A stretch of DNA of 64,000 nucleotides from Saururus chinensis (GCA_035235625.1 CP141140.1:42527351-42591350); one strand, 5' to 3'; counted from the stretch's first letter, positions 27,733 to 39,372 are shown. Numbers and translations are program-made. Notes: generated by a model from the sequence alone, not told the origin.

Positions 27733-28702
27733 CAGGGGCCGGCTTGAGACAAATGGAGGCCTAAGGCCACATTTAAGTGTCTTATTTTTATATTTAATAA
27801 AAATATTAATATATTAATTAAATTAATTTATTTAAAATATAATTTTTCTACACTTTGAGATTCAAAATTATTAATTAAGTTACACACATTTTAGTAATAG
27901 GAGATATTTAGCCGGTGGGATAGTGCATCTTATCCCATAGTTAGAACATGGTTAGGGGCTCATTCTCCTACATTAGTAGCCCCCGTGGCTAGCAAATTAA
28001 GATTAGGGGCTTTGCCTCATGCACTAGGAACACTACTTGCTATTAATTTATAGTTAGGGCTACAACACGTTAACCCTATTACAATTACAGCATGGGCTTG
28101 ATGTCCCTTTACTAATTTATCATTTTTAAAAGATAATATTGGAATAAGTTCTATTCATATATAAATGCATCTAGTTGAGCTTGCTCTAAGCATATAATGT
28201 GTCATTAAATTTTAAACCAATGATTTGTGTTATTAAAAGAGAATGCATATTTGAATTATTTGCATGTCATACTCAACTAGATGTGTCGGTCACACAAAAA
28301 AAAATATTGAAAAGTTTCTTTCAAATTATAAATTTATTTCAAAACATTTGAAGACCATTATAATTGAGATTATGCTAAGAAATAAGAATAGTGTAAAGAA
28401 AATTTTAAATTATTAAATAAAGAACAATATATGCAAGATGTAATAAAAATATTATGGCATCTTAAAAATAATATTTTTTATGTCATCTTACATATTTTTA
28501 ATATGGTGCAATAAGGCCCCATAATAGTTGTACGTAGAATAATTATGGTGACATAAACAATCCCCGTAACTCTTTGGCTCTTTGTCAAATAAACAAAATT
28601 TTAATATAGTCTCATAGCTTGAGTATGTCTATTAGAGGGCCTTGTCTTCTTTGTTGGGCCTTAGACAAAGGCCTAAGTGGCCTAATGGTCCAGCCGCCCC
28701 TA
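27733..28702. mobile_element. hAT-like non-autonomous element
   Basis: The left end CAGGGGCCGGCTTGAG...GGCCTAAGGCC is mirrored at the right: the minus strand from 28702 reads TAGGGGCGGCTGGACC...GGCCACTTAGGCC. Termini beginning C/TAGGGGCGGC are a common hAT-family signature. The flanks TTCCTA (27726-27731) and ATCCTA (28702-28707) resemble a decayed 8-bp target duplication but do not match fully. The 970-base interior is AT-rich with no transposase. Confidence 0.6.
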
Positions 28703-29271
28703 TCCTATAATAGATTGTGTTAAAACCCTACATGTTTGCTTATTGATTCTCTAACCTACAATTTAGTTTGATGACGAATATGATGAAGGCCATATTTCAC
28801 ACTCTTGTCCTTAAATTTTCATCCTCCCCTCTTGGGATACAGTGGATGTCTGCCTCTCACGATATAGTAATTGTACTATGCACACATTAAAAACATGACA
28901 AATTTGTGTCTGATGAACCAAGATAGTATTTTTACTTTCTTTTCATAGAGGCTCATTAATACGGAACAAACCCATATATAATATATATAAAATGTACATA
29001 GAAAAAATATTGAACAATATTTAATGACAATATGTAGAGAAATCTTACAACTTGACAATGATACACACACAAGGCTGCACCCATACATATATAAAGAAAT
29101 GCAAAATAATTATACACATTAGAGTTTATTTAATTAAATAAAAATAATTTATTTATAAATAAATTAGTTCCAAAAAGATGTGTTTCATTTTCAAATGAAA
29201 CCAATCCAACCCGACCCACCTCGACTAACTGCACGAATATAAAAGGTAGGTCAGTGGCGGCGGCACATATG
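28703..29271. other. AT-rich spacer without recognised features
   Basis: Nothing supported here. A small minus-strand frame at 28876-29088 has no recognisable motif. Confidence 0.3.
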
Positions 29272-29553
29272 TGTGGGTTAACCCATAAAGGTACATTGGT
29301 CTAATATGTCTCTCTCTCACAAAAGTGGAGTGGTTCAAGAACCCATCATAAGGTGAACATGCAATTTCCTTCTTACTTTGGATGTGGAACTATTCACCTT
29401 ATCTTCCTCTACATCTAGACTATTTTCATTTACTCTCACAATGGGCTTGGTCTCAATCCCATAAACCTAATAAGTCCCATACCTATGTTGCATGTTGGGC
29501 TCATAGTTTATGAGGATTTTTATGTTGGGTTCCATCCAACACAAATTCTAACA
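29272..29553 (-). repeat. Ty1/copia LTR (reverse strand)
   Basis: On the minus strand the sequence turns from a GCGAGCGAA purine stretch into TGTTAGAATTTGTGTTGGAT then GGAACCCAAC at 29553. This is the usual junction of polypurine tract and 3' LTR start in a large group of plant copia elements. The LTR follows reverse-strand copia pol sequence (29554-30925), as expected. The left boundary (TGTGGGTTAACCC at 29272) is a guess based on TG..CA ends. Confidence 0.5.
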
Positions 29554-30925
29554 TTCGCTCGCATGAATGAAAATTAGCTTGATTATAATGCATGACTATG
29601 TATATATGCTGGAGAGTAAAATATTGAAAAGTTTATGCATAGAGAAGTAGTATTTGGCTTTGAACCTTCCCTTGTGAAAGGCTTTTAGATTTACTAGTTT
29701 ATATTATTAATTGTTCAGTTGTTAGTGTAAATTAAGATAATATAATTCACTCAATTACTTCTGACATAATTTTGGTTCTCATAATATATTTATTTTGGCC
29801 CTTAACAGCATAGTTTACGTGAGTGATCTAAAAGATTTAGCCTTAAAATCCTAATAGAAGTGGCCCCTTCATAGTCTTATAAGTCGTTCTTATTAGGAGT
29901 ATTATGTTATATCCCGCTTGAATTTATTTATGAAACATACCTTACCCTGATTCGGCTATAGGCATCACTATTTCATCATAGGAGTTAGTACAAGATTTTA
30001 TCTCTACAATGATTCATCTTGAGCCACCCACAATTTAGTTGTCTCCTTAAACCTATATCTTGGAATCTCCAATCTATTATGTTGGGTTGCCATTATAGGG
30101 GCTCTTAATTTATTGGCTTCAAAACTATTCCCTTCAATGAACAAATTCTCCAATCAATCCCTGAGTAAGAGGATCTGCAATATTATCAATTGAAATAATT
30201 CAACTCGAGAGAACTTTTTTTATAGAATTATATCTCCGACAAATGTGTCAAGACTTACTATAATATAGATAATTATGTGCCCTACTGATAGTTGACTAGC
30301 TATCACAATGGATGCAAATAGAAGGCACATGTTATGGCCACGTTGGAATATCTTGTAAGAAATAATGAAGCCACTTAGCTTCTTTTCCTACTCTATCTAT
30401 TGCAATAAATTTTCATTCCATTGTCGATCTTGTAATGCACATTTATTTTGAGGATTTTCACAATATTGTTGTACTCCTAAGAGTAAAGATATATCCACTT
30501 ATAAACTTTGAATTTTTTGAATCAGATATCCAATTTATATCACTATAGTGCTCAAGTTTAGTAGGTATCATCAAGCATAGTACAATCCATAATACAATAT
30601 ATATCTTAGATATCTAAAAACCCTAACTAATACCTTCCAGTGGGTTCCCATTGGTTACTTTTGTATCTAGTTAGTTTATGTTGGGTCATGTACAATTCAT
30701 AATGTATTTGTAGCTAACTATTATTTGAGAATAGTCTAATTGATATATGTCTTTACCTTTGTCTTTAGTCAAATTTAAATTCACATCTACAAGGATTCTT
30801 GTTGGATAATCATCACCATTGTTATACTTCTCAAGTATTTTATCAATGTAAGGCGATTGAGATATAGCGTATCCATCAAATGCTCTAGTGTTTTTTCATC
30901 CCTATATTACATATGTAACACCTAT
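29554..30925 (-). pseudogene. Ty1/copia reverse transcriptase/RNase H remnant
   Basis: Minus-strand translation of about 30910-30690 gives SPYIDKILEKYNNGDDYPTR, LNLTKDKGKDIYQLDYSQII and YIMNCT*P, matching the copia reverse transcriptase C-terminus. About 30420-30150 gives EFIAIDRVGKEAKWLHYFLQ, DIPTWP*HVPSICIHCDS, then AHNYLYYSKS*HICRRYNSI, the copia RNase H core that monitors E-A-K/W-L and the HIxxRYH-like motif. Several in-frame stops show it is dead. The catalytic reverse transcriptase block upstream is missing, cut off by the LTR-like element that begins near 30926. Confidence 0.8.
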
Positions 30926-31689
30926 TATAACACCCCATATTTTTAAAAAAAAATAGTATAAATTCTTAGTTATCGGTGACCTATCAAAGTGTCAATGGAC
31001 TTACTAATGGGACTCAAGAAATTTTCATCAGTAGACTCATTACGTGTCAATGAAACTACTTATGGTTTATGCATGCATGCAGTTACTCTTAAATACAAGG
31101 CAGTTAATCAGTTTTGGATTCCGTTGATAGTTATGATAGTAGGCTTAGAAACAACATGAGAAGGGGAAAAGGAGTCCAAAGGGAGACTTGTGGCCAGAGA
31201 AGAGAGTAGCAGACGACTAGGAGTGAGGTGAATGCTAAAAAATTGGGTGACACTCATGTTTCAAGGTTAGATGGCTTTCTGAACTTAAGAGTTTCTCAAA
31301 TTGATTTAGTTTTGGATTTCTTTCATGTTCTTCGTGATTTACGTTGAATATAACATCAATTAAAGTGAAATTTGTAAGCTTTACAATCTTTTGAGTCAAA
31401 TTCCTGATTTTTACTATATTAGGAAGTAAAGTATGGTTTGGGTTGATGATTTATTCTTTTGTGAAAGATTTTCAATGAGTATGTACATAAATATGATTTT
31501 CCAAAACAAAAGAGAGCATTTGGGTATGATTCTAATCATCGGTGAAATCACCAACATATCGGGGGCCACATTGACAAAAGGAAAAAGATGAACAATGCTC
31601 AAGCATGTGTGCATTGTAGGCATGTGGTTTTTGGTCATTGGTAGTGTGAACGACGAATTGATGAGGTAGCAATGAGAATGAGTCAATAG

Positions 31690-32110
31690 TGTTATTCCAC
31701 TATTGGTAGGGTTCTACGTGTCAGTGAACTCATTGACGGTTGTTGACAAGGAGGCCGACCTTCCAGTGAAGTCACCAATAGAGATTCATATCTCTATCGG
31801 TTAACTCAATGATGGTTATCGATGAGGATGTCAACCTATTTGCAAAGTCACCGATTGAGATTAACATCTCTTTTGGTGATAGTCGATGCGTCGATGAACT
31901 CACCGATGGCTATTGGGTAGGGTGTTGACATGTTTGTAAGGTCACCAATAGATTATGTTGGTACGGTTCGACATGTTGATGAACTTTCATTGAGGTCATT
32001 GACATGTCCACGATGTCACCGATGGCCCTCATAGTCACTGTCAGCAAGGTTCGGCATGTTGACAAGCTCACAAATGGTCATCGATGGGATCATCGACATG
32101 CAACAAGGCG
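31690..32110. repeat. Degenerate repeats with an ACCGATGG/CATCGATG theme
   Basis: Short phrases such as GTCACCAATAGA, GTCACCGATTGAGATT, GTCGATGAACTCACCGATGG and GTTGATGAACTT recur every 80-100 bases. This indicates an old minisatellite within the LTR-like element. A few earlier copies lie near 30975-31060. No coding interpretation is convincing. Confidence 0.55.
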
Positions 32111-33020
32111 GAATATATGATTTTGAATTTGATTGTGACTATAACTAATATATGCTATAGTATTTATAATTAATATTGCATATTTTTTATGTAATTTGAG
32201 ATGTGGATGAAGGATCAATTATGCATATATTACTTTGGGGTTGAAATCCCCAATACAGGTGTACAAGACTATGGGTTGTGATGAATGGGTGCTAAAATGA
32301 CTATGCATATGGCAACCAACATTGTAGGAACCTTTGTTACCTTAGCTCTAAAGTGAGTCGTTAGCCACATAGACGGAAGGGGGTTGATATTAAAAAAGAC
32401 ATAAATCTTCCTGGTGCAAGAGTCATGTTCGAATGGACTAGATAATTAAAAGATGTTTAGTCTCACGCAATACAATACATGAGGTTTTCATAATCATAGA
32501 AAGTCAGAATCTCAACACTATGGTTCATGGGCCCTAGTGAGCCTTTATGTCATAGCATGGATGGGGAGAGGCAGACTTTAGAGCACTGAGGTCATTATGT
32601 GATGGCCCAATATCTAGGAGTGTGAAACTCCTAGATGAGGTCATCATATCTATAGAACCTTTGGGAATGATTTTGCTTACAAATAGAAAGATCAATATGA
32701 AAGTTATGCATTTTTTATATGGTGATGAATCGACTGGTTTTCTAAAGAGAATTTCAAGGTATGTTGATCAAAATTTTATAATTCTTTAAGAGTGCTATCC
32801 TACTAAGTATTCTTGTATACTCAACATCCATGTGGTGTAGGTGTTTGGGTAACTCAAAGGTATGTAAAGGTCGTAGTTATAGTGAAGATTTACTTTACAC
32901 TTATGGAAATACTTCAACTAGGTTTGATTAGGCTATGTCATTTCTCTTTTATTGGTTTAGATGTTGTTAATCGAAAATTGTTAACTTGTAGGTCCTATGA
33001 ATATTTTAATGTAATAGTTA

Positions 33021-33052
<32 letters not shown>
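33021..33052. repeat. ATT trinucleotide microsatellite
   Basis: An uninterrupted run of about ten TAT/ATT units within the LTR-like element. Confidence 0.95.
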
Positions 33053-33055
<3 letters not shown>

Positions 33056-33248
33056 CATTCAAATAATTATGGAGATAGAGGATATTCATACCCCAAATTC
33101 TTTATTTTAATTATTTATTTCATATATTTTTACCACTGCAACAGACAAGATGGATGGATGAGATTGTAGATATTTTCTTTTAAAAGGAAGAAAAAATATG
33201 TATTCCATAAAAAAATTATATGTAGAAATCTGGGGTGCGACATTTGTG

Positions 33249-34330
33249 TATGTTGTTAAATTTTAATTATTTACTCGCAAGCACACGAATTAAAGGTAGA
33301 AAAGTGGCTAAATGAGGTCGATTCTATAGAGACTTGAAATCAGAAAACTAAATTTTTATTTAATGTAATCTAACCCTAATTTAGTTAACAAATTATCAAG
33401 TAATCGCCTACTACAAAAACCCTAAATCAAATAAGAATGAGAAGTGGAATAAATAAAAAAGTAAAGTATTAAAGTTACTGAAACTATCAAAAACAAGTAA
33501 TACAATTCAAAGTTAAATATGAGAACTAACTAGAATCTAGAATTTGAGTATCAATAAAAACTAAGAAAGCAATATCAAATAATTTGAATATCCAATTAAC
33601 CAAACTACTAAGGCATGGGAATCCAGACAAATTAATTGTAAAAAGTCATGTCCATGATTATTCATTCATTTTTTATACTATCTCATAACACATTAGAATT
33701 TAGTCTCATGTATTATAGAAAATATCATCATTAAGCATACCTTCAAGAGTAAAAAATATATTTCTCCTTTGCTTAATAAGATTAAAATTAAGTCCATAAT
33801 TATATCCACAAGATGCAAATCACAATTAATACCCAACCTTAATTTAAGAGATAAAAATCGAAGCAACTAACTAATAAAAACTACCTCAAATCATAAGAAG
33901 AGCACGATTAATCTTATATCTAAGATAGAGTTTATCAATTAAAAATAGGTAGAGCAATCAAATATTGAAGTATATGTAAAAGAAATTTAATCAACTTTCA
34001 TAATCATTAATCTATACATATTAACAAGGCTTCTTCATAGCCTTACTGAAAAATTTAGCTAGTCATTGTCATAAAAAATATAAATTCCATTGATAAAAAG
34101 AAACTTGAAAGAAGATTAAAGATAAAGAAAATAAAAACTCTTAACTTGGCCTACTTGATCTCAGCTTCATCTTCTTCTAAGTTTCGTTGGCTTCACTTTG
34201 CTTTGGTTCTCCTTTGGTGCTTTTATGTCCCTTGCTGATTTTAGAATTTTCTTTTCTTCCAAGAAACTCCTCTAGGTCGTCTCATGCTTCCCTTTTTATT
34301 CATCATGGTCCAGCTGCTAATGGTGTCATT
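33249..34330. repeat. LTR-like remnant related in layout to the 5929/9258 repeats
   Basis: It begins TGTTGTTAAATTTTAATTAT, then ACTCGCAAGCACACGAA and GAGGTCGATTCTATAGAGAC, then ATAAAT-rich sequence with CTAACCCTAATT. The order TGTTA.., GGTCGAT.C, polyA-rich body parallels the repeats at 5929 and 9258, suggesting the same broad LTR family. The right boundary is uncertain. No genes are visible. Confidence 0.4.
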
Positions 34331-34686
34331 ACTTATTTCTATTTCTTCACAATCCTTGTCACTATAAATAAAAACATAAGTTGAAAAATTATCTTCCAGT
34401 TTTGATTTCATAATAGCCTAATTATGATTGACAAGCATATGAAGTAATTATTTAATTTGCTGTTTTAAAGATCTGAAATCATTCTTAATTTGAGAATAAT
34501 TGAAACCATTTTGGAAGCCAAACTTTCTTGTTTCCAGGTTTTAACGTACCTGCAGCTTAACTTTTCTCCTTTAAATGTTTTCGTTGAGGATTCACATAAT
34601 TTTCTTCACAAGTGCAGATATATAAAATAAGGTGGAAAGATATATTTCTTGTCTTCCATAGACTGACTGAAGTTTCTGACTTTTAG
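34331..34686. other. Spacer upstream of the CobW fragment
   Basis: AT-rich. It contains no recognisable upstream exon of the CobW-domain gene that follows, which is the main reason that gene is called a fragment. Confidence 0.35.
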
Positions 34687-35039
34687 GTAACTGATTGGTT
34701 GCACAGAGTAGTGATGAAAAGGAGGAAGAAGCGGCTGAAGGGTGTGGTTTGTGTTGAAGGTTCTGAAGAGGGCTATGTCTTTCAGGCATGTACTCTTTGT
34801 TTATACTTGACATTCTGAACCTTAAACGTTTTACTCTTCAGTCACAATAAATTAAATCTATTTTGGTGCATGTTTTTCTTTTCTTCCTTCAGCATGTTCA
34901 GGGTGCACACTCCATGCTTGATGTAAGTCTAGCTAAGCCATGGGGCCAAGATGAGAAGAGGATTAACAAGCTCGTTTTCATTGGGAGAGATTTGGACGAA
35001 GCTGCCCTGAGAAAAGGCTTTAAGGGCTGTTTGGTTTAA
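34687..35039 (+). pseudogene. CobW C-terminal domain gene fragment (last two exons)
   Basis: Exon 34687-34785 reads VTDWLHRVVMKRRKKRLKGV then VCVEGSEEGYVFQ. Exon 34902-35039 reads GAHSMLDVSLAKPWGQDEKR, INKLVFIGRDLDEAALRKGF, KGCLV and stop. This is the CobW C-terminal domain of P-loop GTPase metallochaperones (COBW-domain proteins, similar to the plastid nucleoid-associated PTAC17 group), whose signature is N-K-L-V-F-I-G-R-x-L-D. The exon junction falls at the usual FQ/G site, but the donor reads GC rather than GT (GCATGT). No GTPase domain or other exons occur upstream within several kb. I infer a duplicated 3' fragment; transcription of a larger gene from further left is unlikely given the intervening LTR remnants. 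Confidence 0.75.
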
Positions 35040-36334
35040 AGTTGATAGTCATAACGCTTAGAAGTTGGAAAGAATTTCTAGAGCATCACATTGTAATTGG
35101 ATAACTGGGAGATTTTCACATCAAAGAGCAAAAGCAAACATAAAAGATACTTGCTTAGTCATTTATGAGCAAAGATCCCTTTATGGCCATTTATCAGGCT
35201 TGCTGTGGATTTGTAGGTTTTATAACATAGGAGAAAAGAGGAAGAGACAATGAAGAATACAAAAGGGAGAACTGAAGGGTGTATATATAAACGTTTAAAA
35301 GAGCTGTCCAATGACAGTCTTGCAACCTTTTGTCCAAAGATAATCGACAAGTTACAGAGCGTGCGCCTGTTTATCCACATACGGAACAAGGATGAACATC
35401 TGAGCTATATCTCCATCCCTACCTGGAACTGATGCTAACCTTCCTTTCAGTTAATAACAATCTAGTCGCAGGCCCTACTGTGCTATGCCATTTTTCAAAC
35501 GAAAGCAACAGTCACAAAGCGTTATTAAGGCTCCTACTCTAGTAATGAGCCTAACATAAAGAACACATGAGAGCGATTTATCTATGATAATGATGGCATA
35601 TGAGAAAACATGATAAACTCTTCCTACTATGATATGAATGATGAACCGGTCACCAAATTCTACAATTGTGTTGTTGGAACTTTTCAACTGCATATAAGGA
35701 CAGTTTTAACATACAACAAAAGTACTAAAAAATTTAAATTGGGATAAAAATTTAGGTGTTGAGATATTTGTCTAAGTCCATTTGTGTCCGTAGTAGACGG
35801 ACTTGGACAAGGTATGATATGGACTAGGGTGAACATAAACGGGCACGGACAAGGGATATTCAAATGGTGGACAGACATAGACAATCCTCTGTCCATATCT
35901 ATTTTAGTCTATGAACACCCTACCCTAATGGTTGTATTAATACTTTTAGCACGCTAACAATAATAATAGACCTTTGACAATCAGAGGTATTTTTAGCGAT
36001 GGTTTGCAATCATCACTATAGCTTTTTTATTTTTTACTTGATTCACATGAATTTTGATGACATAGGTTGCTAATGGCACACTAACAGACCTACATGTTAC
36101 TATTTGGCACTTTTTTGGCCCAATTTTCGATGTCAAGTGCAAATTTTCTTGACAAAACTAGCATATGATCTTGCAAGCACGCCAGGTCTAAAAAGCCTGT
36201 AAAATTAAATTAAAGGTCATGTGATTTTAATTTTTAGACAAAACTCCCTTCTTCCACCTTCTTTACGTTTCTTCTTTCTTCCACCTTCATCCAAATCCTT
36301 AATTTCTTTTTTTTATGCTTCTTTTTTTTTCAAC
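35040..36334. other. Intergenic spacer
   Basis: Several short frames (35065-35253, 35250-35432, minus 35475-35693, minus 35684-35896) show no motif I recognise. Around 35755-35935 GTCCG/CGGAC-type phrases recur (TGTCCGTAGTAGACGGACTT), perhaps a decayed MITE whose minus-strand end reads TAGGGTGTTCATAG. Confidence 0.3.
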
Positions 36335-36796
36335 ATGGATCTCCTCTTCTCCTCCTTCTTCCTCGCCATCCTCAGCTACCTCCTCCTCACCCTTGGAGCC
36401 CACCTCCTCGGCCACCGCGGGCCCAACCTCCCCCCAAGATCTAAACCTTGGCCCATCTTCATCCCAACCTCCCCCACCTTGGCCCCACGCCCCACTAGAA
36501 CCTAGTATTCTTCACCCACACCTACGACCCGCTCCTCAGCCTCTACCTCCGCTTCATCCCTGTCATGGTTGCTGCTTCCTCCCACAACGTCTCCCTCTTC
36601 TTCAAGACTCACAATGTCAACTTCTCTTCCTAGCCAGTGTCTTCAACATGGATGACTTCATCTGGGCCCTCAACTGGCTCGACCTCCAAGGTATTGCCAG
36701 AAAGATGAAGTGCCTCCACTGCCACTTTGACTCCTTCCTCTCCCACATCCTCGACAACCACCGTGATTGCTCTGGCCTCTACCATGAGCACATCTA
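36335..36796 (+). pseudogene. Cytochrome P450 fragment, flavonoid 3'-hydroxylase-like
   Basis: The N-terminus MDLLFSSFFLAILSYLLLTL is a hydrophobic P450 anchor, followed by LPPRSKPWPI (the proline-rich hinge). One frame over, NLPHLGPTPH continues it. Further on, PLLSLYLRFIPVMVAASSHN, then FFKTHNVNFSS, matches the P450 beta-1/B-helix region, ending in a stop. After a deletion, VFNMDDFIWALNWLDLQGIA, then RKMKCLHCHFDSFLSHIL, matches the F-G region of CYP75B/CYP71-clan enzymes. The I-helix, the K-helix ExxR and the haem-binding FxxGxRxCxG segment are absent. Several frameshifts, an internal deletion and missing catalytic regions make this a dead remnant of about 460 bases. The CYP75B assignment rests on the WLDLQG motif and could be another CYP71-clan member. 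Confidence 0.75.
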
Positions 36797-37498
36797 GGAT
36801 ATCCTAATAACGATAGTAAATATTTATTTTCTTTATATATAGCAAAGAGGGTAAATTACTCTCTTTGTATATCACAAAGTAAGTAAATATTTAATGTCTT
36901 CTTCCTCCGCACAATTACTACAGCAAAACCTATTGGAGGTGTTGGAGTCAGCGTAGCTGGTGCTGCTGACGGAGAACATGTGATTGGAGTTCTGAGCAGA
37001 GGCGGCGGAGGAGGCAACATTCATGCAATGGAGCATTACAAAGCTAGCGAGATGTGTGGTGAAGATGAGGGACAACCGCCAAGTATGCTTACTGGGCTAG
37101 AAGAAAAAGGACTTGCATGCGTTGATATATGAGTTAGAGAAGAAGAATAAAGAGTCCTATAGGGCGATGGCGTGGCGGGAGGCATAGAAGCGGGCAATGG
37201 TGCGAGAGGTCTGCCACCAAGTGGAGCAGCTAAAGCTAGAAAACAGTCTAATTTGGGTTCGATCTTGGAAATGAGGAGGGTGGCTAGAGATATTTTTGTT
37301 TAAATACAAATAGTTAACGACATATTAACAAAAAAAATTATAATTAACATCTAGAACCCTAATTTTCTTTAGTATCAAAAGAAAACAAGTGGAGGGAATG
37401 AGAAATACGTGAGATCTCACGGGCAGCAAAGCGTGTCAGTGTGTCACAAAAAGTATGTTCGGTGCCCCTGACTTGACAGGGATCTATGGTGAAGCAGG
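36797..37498. other. Spacer between P450 remnant and foldback element
   Basis: No recognised gene. The repeated ATATTTA...CTTTATATATAGCAAAGAGGGT near 36815-36880 and a purine-rich stretch at 37120-37290 are the only local features. The last bases (GAAGCAGG, 37491-37498) are the left target duplication of the next element. Confidence 0.4.
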
Positions 37499-39013
37499 CA
37501 TGGAAGGCCGTATCGATACGCATGAGAGTATCGATGTCTATGGATACGGGTACCATGGAAGGCCGTATCGGTCGATACGGCCCCGTATCGACCGATACGT
37601 ACCCATATCGGTGGAGACCGATACGGGTACGGGGGGTGGTACGCCCCCCACAGTGAATCGTGATACGTATCGGCCGTATCGCCCGTACCGTATCAATATG
37701 GCCGATACGTATCGATAATATATTAAAAAAATAATTTTTTTATTTAAAAAATTATTTTTTAATTAAAAAAAATTTCGAAAAAAATTTTTTTATTTTATTT
37801 TTTTTTCTTAAAAATGAAAACACAATTTGAACCCAAAATTTTAAAATTTTAAAATTTTTTTATATTAAAAATAATATTTTTAAAGTTATATGTGATCAAT
37901 ACGGTAAGTTCAAGCAATTTACATAATTATTTTTTTTATATATAGTGCTCCACAAATATACATTTATTTAAACAACTCATATTAAGTATATTATTTATTT
38001 TTAAAATAAATTAATTTTAAAGCACTTAATATGGGAAAGAATGACAAAAAATTTGTATAAGACGAAGAGCATAATAGTGTATGGTTCTGAATGAACTAAT
38101 TTTAGAATATCCATATCGATTGATACGGCATTATACAGTTTTATTATGCTCTAAAAGAAATATTATAATGATATATTATTCGTTATAATATTTTTTTATG
38201 TTTATAAAAGGGTTTATGTCCGCTTCGCGTACCAAGCGTATCATCGGCGCGTACCCGTATCCATAGACATCGATACTCTCATGCGTATCGATACGGCCTT
38301 CCATGACGGGTACGCGCCGATGATACGCTTGGTACTGGACGAAACGGACATAAACCCTTTTATAAACATAAAAAAATATTATAACGAATAATATATCATT
38401 ATAATATTTCTTTTAGAGCATAATAAAATCAGATAATGCCGTATCAATCGATACGGATATTCTAAAATTAGTTCATTCAGAACCATACACTATTATGCTC
38501 TTCGTCTTATACAAATTTTTTGTCATTCTTTCCCATATTAAGTGCTTTAAAATTAATTTATTTTAAAAATAAATAATATACTTAATATGAGTTGTTTAAA
38601 TAAATGTATATTTGTGGAGCACTATATATAAAAAAAATAATTATGTAAATTGCTTGAACTTACCGTATTGATCTCATATAACTTTAAAAATATTATTTTT
38701 AATATAAAAAAACTTTAAATTTTTAAAATTTTGGGTTCAAATTGTGTTTTCATTTTTAAGAAAAAAAAATCAAAAAAAAAAATTTTTTTCGAAATTTTTT
38801 TTAATTAAAAAATAATTTTTTAAATAAAAAAATTATTTTTTTAATATATTATCGATACGTATCGGCCATATCGATACGGTACGGGCGATACGGCCGATAC
38901 GTATCACGATTCACTGTGGGGGGCGTATCACCCCCCGTACCCGTATTAGTCTCCACCGATACGGGTACATATCGGTCGATACGGGGCCATATCGACCAAT
39001 ACGGCCTTCCATG
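37499..39013. mobile_element. Large foldback DNA transposon, hAT-like by 8-bp duplication
   Basis: The element starts CATGGAAGGCCGTATCGAT and ends ..ATACGGCCTTCCATG, and is flanked by the identical 8-base repeat GAAGCAGG (37491-37498, 39014-39021). Terminal CA..TG and 8-bp duplications fit hAT elements. Architecture: A (37499-37553), B (37554-38258), A' (38251-38305, exact complement of A over 55 bases), B' (38306-39013, nearly exact complement of B). B and B' are arms of about 705 bases with a 47-base loop. Repeated CGATACGG and CCGTATCG words give many small hairpins near each arm's outer end. No transposase is encoded. It lies about 250 bases upstream of the CDC20 TATA box. Confidence 0.85.
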
Positions 39014-39201
39014 GAAGCAGGGCAGGACTAGCACCGCTTGGCCCTAGTCAATTTAGGACGCTGGCAAGCCAGGACCCTTGTGCCGGCCAGTTCGCCCAAC
39101 CGGCCCGGAACTTGAAGATTGAGGTCGCTGGTCTAGCCCATTTTCAAGTTCCAGGCCGGATAATAAGACCAGCCGTCCCACAAGATTTGATAAACCAAAT
39201 A

Positions 39202-39212
39202 TAGCCGTTAGA
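39202..39212 (-). promoter_or_regulatory. MSA (mitosis-specific activator) element
   Basis: The minus strand reads TCTAACGGCTA, a full match to the MSA consensus YCYAACGGYYA bound by three-repeat MYB (MYB3R) factors that drive G2/M transcription. It sits about 50 bases upstream of the TATA box of CDC20, a gene known in plants to be expressed at G2/M. MSA elements work in either orientation. Confidence 0.75.
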
Positions 39213-39261
39213 GAGTTGTGTGTTCAAAATTTCTTGAAATACCTAACCCGGCTTCGCTTCT

Positions 39262-39269
39262 CTATATAG
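39262..39269 (+). promoter_or_regulatory. TATA box of CDC20
   Basis: CTATATAG lies about 295 bases before the CDC20 ATG, preceded by the MSA element. Transcription would be expected to start roughly 30 bases downstream, leaving a long 5' leader of about 260 bases with its own small repeats. Confidence 0.55.
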
Positions 39270-39372
39270 AATCGCCGGCAAACAATCGCTCTCGCTCTCG
39301 CTCCGGCTCTGTCGCTCTCTTGTGCCCACCCACAAGCAGCGCTCTAACACCCGAAGATACAGAAGAAAAAGC

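Larger units (their letters stand above)
30926..33242 (+). mobile_element. Probable solo LTR (gypsy-type)
   Basis: It starts TATAACACCCCATATTTTTA and ends TCTGGGGTGCGACA. The pairing of (T)GTAACACCCC at the start with GGGGTGCGACA at the end is usual for Ty3/gypsy LTRs. It abuts the truncated copia pol on the left. No retrotransposon genes lie inside. The interior carries degenerate repeats (next entry) and an ATT microsatellite. A matching 5-bp target duplication was not found, so boundaries are approximate and the solo status is inference. Confidence 0.55.

Noticed and set aside
34981-35060. GGGCTGTTTGGTTT as a hAT-type MITE end
   Set aside because: The sequence is the natural end of the CobW coding exon (KGCLV stop), and no matching opposite end was found.
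35755-35935. Possible MITE with GTCCG/CGGAC repeats
   Set aside because: Arms are too imperfect and no target duplication could be placed.
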